This document shows, piece after piece, positions 56,352 to 64,000 of a stretch of DNA of 64,000 nt. Position numbers and translations under genes: made by a program. Origin of the DNA: Chiridota heheva (Eukaryota > Echinodermata > Holothuroidea > Apodida > Chiridotidae); the NCBI GenBank assembly GCA_020152595.1, contig JAIGNY010001690.1:810001-874000 (forward strand), in the 5' to 3' direction. Position 1 is the stretch's first letter. Each line of letters starts with the position of its first letter. The notes beneath the pieces are model-generated. The model worked only from the letters and a program-made list of their open reading frames with translations, was not told where the DNA came from and ran no database searches.

Positions 56352-57705
56352 CCGCAAAATCTCACTGAGTCATAACGTTAGGCCCTTTACCATGTTTACC
56401 CTAACTCCTTAGGCCTAAGTTCCAACAGTAACGTTAGAGTGTACTCGTCTTTGTATTATGAATTGTGTTATCTACACTGTATTATCCTAACTTAGGCCCC
56501 CAATCATTGTGTGTGATTCTGAACAGTGACTTGAGTGAGGAAGATGATGATTGTTGACTGAGACACAACATAGTCTGAGATTCTTCTGACAGTGGACAGG
56601 GCATCCCATTTTCATTCAATTTTTGACATTTTGTTATTTTAGGCAGTATCACACACTTGGAGGAATTACGATCTTAGCCTATACACTTGCTGTAGGCCCT
56701 AAATGGTTAAGTAACATTAGGCCTAATGTTAGTATATGGAATTCCCACTTGATGTAATTCCCACCCGAAATCGGGTGAGATTAAAGAGGCATTTTTTGTA
56801 ACAAATACTTACATTGGAAATTCTCTATTTACATTTGATTTGTATTATTATTTAAAAAAATATTTTGTTATGGTGGTGGTGGTGTTTAGTTTGGGCTTTT
56901 TTTATGGGGTGACTAACCCTTCTTAGCCTGTAATCTTGTTTTGTTATGTAACATAGAAATCGTATGAATGCCTGCCTAACGGTTAGAGATGTCAACTTTG
57001 TATGAATCCACACAAACACAATTATGATTCACCTTGAACGCCACCCTCTTAAGAATATTCTTCCCTCGCTGATAGGATAAGAAGTCTTAGCCAGCCATAA
57101 AGATCCTTTCTTAGAGCTTGCTTTTGAAAATATTCACTGATGATGCTTTAACAACCTCTTCAGGAAGTTGGTTCCTGACTTTCCATATTCTACAAAAGTA
57201 TGATAAAGGTGAATTTGCAAAACCATAGTCTTTTCACATCAAGTTCTCAAGAGAAGTTTTTGTAAGTGATCTTAAGCAGCTTGTTAAAAGACATCAACAA
57301 TGTAATGTGACAATAGCCAATCAGGAGCCAGGAAAGTTAATACAGTGTTCACAGTAACTTTAATGGCATATGTAAGGTGTTGAATATACATCTCTGCGAG
57401 TAATATGAAATTAATTCATTAACAATGTGAGTCTATTTTTAGTTACCGTAGTTTGTAAAAGACTTCCGTTTATTCAAATTTGGTCATTCTTTAAAATGGC
57501 CATTTTCGTGCAGATTATCCTAGGTTTTTGGCGAAAGGTCAAAGTTTAAGTATTTACTTAAAAGTTATGTCTTACCTTCCATGCTATAAATATGCAATCT
57601 GGTCCAATGACCTGATTCTAACACACTTTTAACTGAACTAAAAATATATTACCAGCCCAGCCCTGACCTTAGTAATTAATACCTCTATATAATCCCTTAC
57701 TTTTT
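56352..57705. other. Presumed intron sequence, nothing recognised
   Basis: AT-rich with TAGGCCTAATGTTAG-type motifs near 56690-56730. No further exon of a LAPTM4-like protein was recognised. Confidence 0.4.
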
Positions 57706-57711
57706 TTCAGC

Positions 57712-57855
57712 CCGTTGTTATACACACCCGTTGTTATACACACCCGTTGTTATACACACCCGTTGTTATACACACCCGTTGTTATACACACCCGTTGTTA
57801 TACACACCCGTTGTTATACACACCCGTTGTTATACACACCCGTTGTTATACACAA
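57712..57855. repeat. 16-bp minisatellite (CCCGTTGTTATACACA)
   Basis: Nine nearly perfect copies of CCCGTTGTTATACACA, which suggests a young array likely to vary in copy number. Confidence 0.95.
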
Positions 57856-59004
57856 CATCTCTGAAATTGGTTGGAAAGTTTCTTTTTAATTTTCACCCCT
57901 TTTCTAACTTTCCTTTGTTACAGCTTCAACCGTTAAGGTTTTCAAGCTGGTTTGCACTTTTCTTCAAGTTTTTCAGTCACCTGAGGTAAGACGAGGCGGC
58001 CATTGGACCGGGGGATATTTGGTCCGACTCACAGGACTTTCTCCATTAAGCTTGCACTTAAGTTAGTGTTTTTGCATCCACCGGTACAAAACGGGTGGCT
58101 AGAACGAGAGTTTCCCACTCTCGTGGTGGGTGTTTTTAGTCCCTAGAGCACCTGGTGTGCTACTTTTTGGGACCTCATTCCCTTGGGTTGACGTGGTTTT
58201 CACCCTAGGACCCCACCCCACCATGAGGATAGCCTAGCGTTATACTGTGCCTATGTATTTTAGGATATCTTCAGTAAAGGTTCTCATATGCATTAGGCCA
58301 ACTTCTCGTTTCGATGTGGGCGCTTGCACATGAGGTCGACGTCATCACAGGTTGAATGAGGAGTTAGTACAAGAAAGCCTATATATTATTTTATGTTACC
58401 ATACCTAGCGTGAGTTAATTAAGACAAATGTTTTTCATTTATGAGCTGGATTAGTGGGTCTCCCTTGTGCCCCTATTCAACATAATTCACCTTTTCTTTT
58501 ATCTCCACAGACACCAGGTTTACAGTGGTTCATGTTTTCTACACTACCCCTGCCATTTAGAGTTTTTACATTTCGTGCATTTTCTCGTGTTTCAAAAATT
58601 TTCAGATATAAGTCATATTTGATTCATTTTTCTGATGTACTAGATTGCTGAGGCTTACTTCATATCATGTTTGACGTCTTCCGCAGTTCGTCTTACCCTC
58701 GTAAGGTCATAAGTACAGCCCTCATGAGGGAGCCTTGGTGTAAGTATATATTTATGTGTGCCGTAAGAGGCATTCCAAATGAAATATCTGCGCTCGCAAT
58801 ATAGTTTCTAAGAGTTTTCTACTTATGCCACGACCCGTGGTTCGACAATACTTAGCTGCGGAGGTCTGTAGTAGTCTACTTTGTTAACTTAATACTGACT
58901 AAACCCCTGGGGCCCATGACTCGATGGAGAGTCAGTAGGGCCGCGGGCAGAGGTCTGTTAGACGTAAGTTATTTATATATATAATATATTATATTGAGTA
59001 ACTA

Positions 59005-59373
59005 AGTTGCGTCTTAACGACGTAACTTAGAATAAACCACATAATACTAGCACCCACGTTTCGAGGATACTGAGTCAGTGGGGTGCAGGTAGTGGTGGGT
59101 GACTTCTTATTACATTACTGCCACGGTTCCGTGTAGGGACCGGTGGGGCCACTAGGGGCGGCGTCTTAAGTAAGTTACAAGTAATTTGCATCTTATCTTA
59201 AGAGCGACGTAACCTAAAATAAACCACACAATACTAGCGCTCACGTCTCGATGATACCGAGTCGGTGGGGCGCAAGTAGTGGTGAGTGACTTCTTATAAC
59301 ACCGCTGTGGACCACGGTTTTATGTAGGGACTGGTAGGGCCACAAGGAGCGGCAACTTAAGTAAGTTGCAAGT
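59005..59373. repeat. ~185-bp tandem repeat, two copies
   Basis: Copy 1 starts near 59005 and copy 2 near 59202. Both contain CGTAACYTARAATAAACCACAY, AATACTAGC, GTAGTGGTGRGTGACTTCTTAT, GGTAGGGCCAC-like sequence and TTAAGTAAGTTRCAAGTAAT. Confidence 0.85.
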
Positions 59374-59473
59374 AATTTTATGGCTCGTTACTTCCACGAT
59401 TACGGGTCTATATGGCTTGGGTTGACAGCTCCATACGGGTCCATGACACAGCTTTACCGCTCCATACGGGTCC

Positions 59474-60535
59474 ATTGCATGTAGAGCTGTGAACGTTTAG
59501 GGATTTTAGTAAACGTGTACACGCCAAAAAAAGCGAGCGTGTATCGTGTACACGAGTTTAGTACTGTAATTTTCGGAAATACACCAAAATTGCTCCAAAA
59601 CTACGAGGCGAAGTAAAAAAATCGCGCAATCAGTATGGCAAAAGTACTGACTGCATTGCCCAAATAGACGCTGAGTTTTGCTTTTCAAATCGTAAAAAGT
59701 TTACTTCTACAGTACAAATCATCATTTTTATCGAAAATATGCATGGAAATTCAGTTTAGAAAGAACAGATAACTTCCTTTCAATGTCATTTAAACTCAAC
59801 ATCGCGTAACTTGTTTGTCCTATTCGCTACGTCTTTCAAAGTTCTGTGAAAATCTTGCATACCGAGGCCTATGATATACCTCGCCGTAAAACATTTCAAA
59901 ACTACGCCACCACCACCAGGATGTTCTGAAATATTAGTCCTTTTGAAAAAATGGCCGCCTTCTTTGCAAAGCATGCAGAATTTCAGCTTTGTTAAAACCT
60001 TTTTCTGTTTATATATTGTGCAATATTTTTTCTTTCTTGCAAAATTTATTTGACTCATCAGGTAATATTAACATGTAAATGTACTGATTGTCACGATTCA
60101 AGTGTTTTTTGGTCGATGAAACGGGCCTTGATTGCGTGGAATTTAAAGCCTTATGGCCTAACGTTAGGCCTATTGTTAGTTTCGCTGTTTACTGCTGCAC
60201 ATTCGCAGTGCATTTTACAAGTTAGATTACTCAGTTTTCGGCAAAATCAAAGTGCATAATATCCCCATTCATTGGTGATTACTGCGCATTTGTGATTCGC
60301 ACATTTAAAAAAGATTATGCTAATCGGGTTTACAGTTTGTAAAAAATCATTGATTGGAATTTTGTCAGCCGAATGTGTGTGTGATTTGAGTCATGAATAT
60401 TGATTTTCAACCGCAAGACACTAGGCCTATAATGTATGAAAAACGATTACTCGCAATGAAGTATTTAGTAAACGTTTACAAGATTTGCGAGCGTGTAGCG
60501 AGTACACGCTAAACAGTCACAGCTCTAATTGCATG
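59474..60535. mobile_element. 1046-bp non-autonomous hAT-like element with perfect 8-bp TSD
   Basis: The element spans 59482-60527. The left end is TAGAGCTGTGAACGTTTAG and the right end as reverse complement is TAGAGCTGTGACTGTTTAG. It is flanked by exact 8-bp direct repeats ATTGCATG (59474-59481 and 60528-60535). Subterminal GTGTACACG and GCGAGCGTGTA motifs occur near both ends and could be transposase-binding repeats. Interior frames (90 codons minus, 69 codons plus) show no BED finger or hAT dimerisation domain. It interrupts a CCATACGGGTCCAT repeat region of the GC-richer block, so it is younger than that block. Confidence 0.9.
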
Positions 60536-60539
60536 GCCC

Positions 60540-61740
60540 CGTACGATGCTATTAAACCGATTCACAGGCCTGTACCACGGCTTTATGGGTCCATTGAGCG
60601 GCCGGGTCCATGCGGCTCCATAGCTAAACTTTACTGGTCTATATGGCTCTGTTGTACGGCCCCATATGGGTCCATACGGTATCTTAGCTAAACTTTACGG
60701 GTTCATACTGTTCCGGTGAACGGGTCCTTATGACCCAGCATGACCTACATGGGGTAACGTACACCATACTGTAAACCCGGAAGTGTACCTACCAGCAGCA
60801 CAGCTACGTGGTAGAACGGTAATAGATAAAACTCTATAGGAAATATAGCTTTATGGGAGCTATTTTCTTCTTGTACCTGCAGCCATTGGCTACAGAATTC
60901 CAAGACGAGGACCGGGACTCGTACTGAGTATGGCGGTAGTCCCCCACACGTAGCCACCAGCTTTGTAGCTCCGTGGCATACGTAGTACGTTAACACTTTC
61001 AAGAATTCAACCCCAGCGATTGGCTTAATTGCTCGTACGTCTTGCATAGTATGTTAACACCCTTATGAAATTAACTCCACGTGAGTTAGTTTTGTGGAAT
61101 AGGTGGTCGCTTGTTGGACAGTCCCACGATCATGGTAGCTGTTTAGGACAACAGCACGTTTACTCTATATGTTAACGCCTATATAAAGCAGCTTCACGCA
61201 GCTCACAGCTTTACAGTATGTTAGTTAATGACCCTCACTGCATACAGTATCAGTTTTCTCCACATCCGTAGCCATTGGCTCTGCAGTCCCATCCTTTAGT
61301 AGTTAACGGCTCGTATAGCATATGTCGTATGTTAACACCATATCTATTTAACTTAATACAAGTTAAGACACTGATATGAGTAGCCAGCGGCAACTCGGTT
61401 CCACAGCTGCAACAGCCTGTTCTTAGTTGACAGCGCGTTTAGTATACACGTGGCGTCAAAATCTCTTTACATAAACTTAGTTAATGTCCTAATAATTTTT
61501 TACCCAATTATCACAGCACTTTACTTCCGACATAGACAACCTAGGTAGGACATCCAGCATAGCCAGGCGCACCCCGGACGCACCCAGGTGCAGCATTGGC
61601 AAAAGGTTGGTTAAGTCCGCCCAGGGTATACCCGCGAGTCATGCTACGACAGCTGACTGTGTGATCCCCTGCAAACTTGCACACTATGCAGTGACTGAGA
61701 TGTAGTAGCATGGCAATACCACGAGTGACTCAGGAGCGGC
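60540..61740. repeat. Degenerate repeat region inside the GC-richer block
   Basis: GGTCCATACGG/GGCTCCATA motifs at 60590-60700 and GTATGTTAACRCC motifs at about 60985, 61047, 61158 and 61327, spaced roughly 60-170 bp. No coding frame is recognised. Confidence 0.5.
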
Positions 61741-62264
61741 ACTTAGAAAAAGTCACCGCGAGAGCGGAGAAGAGAAGCATTGATTGTTGATTCTCTTCCC
61801 CTGCCTCCTTCTCCTCCACCATGCTCAACAGTACTCCACATGGGTCCTTCCCTGTGGGTTTCGCCGACGTCGGGCTTTTTGCTCACTTCTCTTCTCTGGT
61901 CCTCTCTACACCGGAGCAGGTCCCAGAGTAGGGATTGAGAAAGATGCAGGAAGCGCAAACGGAGGGGACAGTTTTAATCCTTTTTTAACTTCCCACTTTC
62001 CTCCTTCTTACCAGAGTCCAGGTGTGGACATAGGAAGAAGAATTAGAGTTTATCCATGGGATAATATTTCCTACCTTCCTTCATGGACTCTCAGTATCCA
62101 GGCTTCCATCTTGGGTCACACGTGCCATGGAGGAGAGGCTGCTGCCTCCCACCCATCACCGGCCAGCATCTACTAATGCATATTTTTAATGCCCTGACTA
62201 CGTGAGTCACAGAGAGGACGTTTTTTAAATCTACCATTCGGGATGAAGATGGTCTCATGGCTTC

Positions 62265-64000
62265 AAGAGTGGCAGATTACTCCCTCGAGAAGAGTGATCC
62301 TCCCTCCAGACCTCAGCTGTCCTGGACTTTACACTAGGCCATTTATGGCCAACAGAGGAGAGAGTGCTAGCTGTAAAGGCGATTGCGGATCTCCTTCTCT
62401 CCCAGCGAGCGCCTCCGGCGAGAGACTAGCTGAGGCTCCCGGGCTGCTTAGTCAATCTGATGGACATAGTTTCCATGTGTAAGTTTCACATGAGGGACCT
62501 ACATCTCCTTCTGCTAGACCCTCTGTGGTCCCATCCAGGACACCTCAGTACCCCCGCTCCACACCTTCAGACGGTGGCCCCCCACATATTGTGATGGTGC
62601 GGCCACTCCCTCCTGTAAAGTGGAGCAAAGTTTCCACTCGTCAGACCTTCACCGTCAGTGGTGACGTATGCGTCTTGGACGGGAAAGGGAGCACATTTAA
62701 CATGGTCCCCAGTCACAGGAGCTTGGCAAGGTACTTAGCTTATTCAGCACTTTATGCTGAAATCCAGGCAGTACGTTGGGCACTTTTACATTTTTTACTG
62801 CTAGTACTGAGCAAAACAATTCAGATATGCACTGACATTGCACCACTATTGTGGTTTTTCTTTCTCTTTCAGACAGGGAGGAACAGAATCCAGCAGTTCC
62901 TGGAATCCTTCCTCTTGTCTCGATGCAAGGCAAGCTATGTCAGCATTCAGGCAATTCACCTTTCGGGCTAAGCGAACATGATCACGGATCAGTCTTCTCG
63001 CTCCATGGAGCACCCACAGGATGGGCGTGCTTACCACAGGTGACCAGAGCGATCTGGACAACGTTCAGCCTCCCGGACCTAGGTCTGTTCGCATCCGCGA
63101 ATGATCACAAGCTACCAATTCTCTGCGTCCTGACTCGTGACTCGTGGGCTTTGGGAGTCGATGCATTTGCAATCAAGGGACTCACTACGTAGGTTACGCC
63201 TTTCCGCCGTTCGTGTTGATACCGAGGGTACTTTGCAGGGTGATGTATGACCGGTAGCACCCATTTGGCCTGGCTAACTGCGGTTTCCTCAGCTGCTTAA
63301 ACTTATTGCAGGCTTCTCGTACAATCTTCTGGTCAGAGACCACTTATGTCTCATTCCCAGGCTCCGGCAAACTGCACCACAGTACCAGAGCACTTTATTT
63401 GACTCTGTGGCCTCTGTCCACCAATCTTTGGTGTAACAGGGCTTTTCTGAGGAGTCAGTGACTCCATGGTCTTGGGGAAGCCTTCTCCCAGACTCTGATC
63501 AGTCAGGGGCTCTAGGATAGCTGTAGCAGCCATCTACCGAGGCTTTCCAGGTGGATCAACGGTCATAGACTCGCAACCACTGGAGAAATTAGCCAAAAGA
63601 AATCTTCTTATAAAGACCTTCTTCCAAGATTCTTGCATCCCTGTGGGTCATGCAAGTTGTCTTAGACACACTGATGGAAGCTTTGCTCGAGCCACCTTCC
63701 ACGTGCCCACTTAGGGAGTTGACGCTTAAAAGAGTTATCTGTTTTCCGTGGACTCTACTAAGCGCAGAGGTGCTATTTGTGCACTTTCTACCAAAGGAGG
63801 TCATTTTCATCTTTCGCACGGAGCCGGTACTCGTACCGCTGCTTTCTGCACCTTCAGACTCACCAGAATATGGGGTATGGTGCCCGGTCTGGCATCTTTA
63901 AAACTGCTGTAAAAAGTATGCAGCCGATGCTCGGCATTACAAAAACGTTCTTAGTTTCGTTACAGAGCTCTCATTGTACTGTGTCGCAAGACACTTTCTT
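62265..64000 (+). pseudogene. DIRS-like tyrosine-recombinase retrotransposon, decayed pol
   Basis: Across frames one follows the end of a reverse transcriptase (VLDFTLG, TEERVLAVKAIADLLLSQRA, DIVSMCKFHMRDLHLLLL; 62315-62520). The RNase H region is next (about 62750-62980: EIQAVRWAL, ICTDIAP). LPDLGLFASANDHKLPILC, then DSWALGVDAFAIKG lies at about 63075-63180. AFPPFVLIPRVL follows at about 63198. The start of a tyrosine recombinase is VLDTLMEALLEPPSTCPL and RELTLKRVICFPW (63653-63760). RT-RNase H followed by a tyrosine recombinase defines DIRS-like elements. Multiple stops and frame changes make it inactive. It continues past the window. Confidence 0.8.

Larger units (their letters stand above)
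57985..62260 (+). mobile_element. GC-richer block, probable 5' part of the DIRS-like element
   Basis: From about 57985 the base composition shifts to markedly more G and C, and the sequence stays uniform in character up to the recognisable DIRS-like coding remnants at 62265 and beyond. GGTAAGACGA at 57986 recurs in inverted form as TCGTCTTACC at 58687-58696. Two ~185-bp tandem units lie at 59005-59373 (CGTAACYTARAATAAACCAC, GATACYGAGTCRGTGGGG, GGGCCAC). Degenerate CCATACGGGTCCAT and GTATGTTAACACC repeats follow. No gag-like frame survives. Membership in one element with the downstream DIRS remnant is inferred from composition and adjacency, not demonstrated. Confidence 0.4.

Noticed and set aside
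61784..62176. 130-codon frame as gag or RT of the DIRS-like element
   Set aside because: Its position fits, but I could not align it convincingly to a gag or RT motif, so the coding remnant is called only from 62265.

Overview
This is a stretch of an AT-rich, gene-poor animal nuclear genome. The evidence is spliceosomal-type donor sites, non-LTR and DIRS-like retrotransposon remnants, hAT and TTAA-type DNA transposons, tRNA-derived SINEs, a metazoan elongator tRNA-Met gene family, and a very high density of minisatellites and microsatellites. Runs such as TAGGCCTA and CCTAACGTTAGG (around 38820, 56700 and 60160) remind me of echinoderm or other marine deuterostome genomes. That placement is an impression and not proven.

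The only convincing host protein-coding signal is one short 5' coding exon on the + strand at 56259-56345. Its peptide matches the N-terminal Cys-rich start of the first membrane segment of the LAPTM4/LAPTM5 lysosomal transmembrane family, and it runs straight into a GTAAGT donor. Its downstream exons were not found. Most long open frames elsewhere are artefacts of tandem repeats whose units contain no stop codon.

Layout. 1-5100: LINE 3' tail fragments, a 24-bp minisatellite in two related blocks, and a long TA tract. 5700-9250: a palindromic MITE family, a foldback MITE, and a 253-bp MITE with near-perfect 8-bp target duplication. 9850-12580: a ~22-bp minisatellite, a ~285-bp tandem repeat, and a minus-strand LINE tail with a recognisable RNase H domain. 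13700-14890: two tandem arrays. 15550: a tRNA-derived SINE. 18145-20697: a 2.55-kb hAT-like element with perfect 8-bp target duplications that contains a 17-bp minisatellite and a LINE C-terminus. Its right end and flank were then tandemly duplicated (20607 onwards). 24480-24960: TA and ACAT tracts. 25313-26868: a TTAA-flanked DNA transposon. 27258-33610: 20-21-bp minisatellites and ~285-bp tandem repeats. 40136-41643: LINE reverse-transcriptase scrap, tRNA-Met scrap, and a foldback element. 43795-52232: a cluster of elongator tRNA-Met genes and pseudogenes made by repeated local duplication, interrupted by a CR1/L2-like LINE tail and two oppositely oriented pieces of a Mutator-like (PF20700-type) transposase. 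55222: a second complete tRNA-derived SINE. 56259: the LAPTM4-like exon. About 57985-64000: a GC-richer block that ends in a decayed DIRS-like retrotransposon (RT end, RNase H, start of tyrosine recombinase) running off the window and carrying a nested 1046-bp hAT element.

No operon, CRISPR, rRNA or bacterial feature is present. The main points of interest are the tRNA-Met birth-and-death array, the well-bounded nested transposons, the concentration of 16-24-bp minisatellites, and the probable location of the DIRS block in the first intron of a LAPTM4-like gene.
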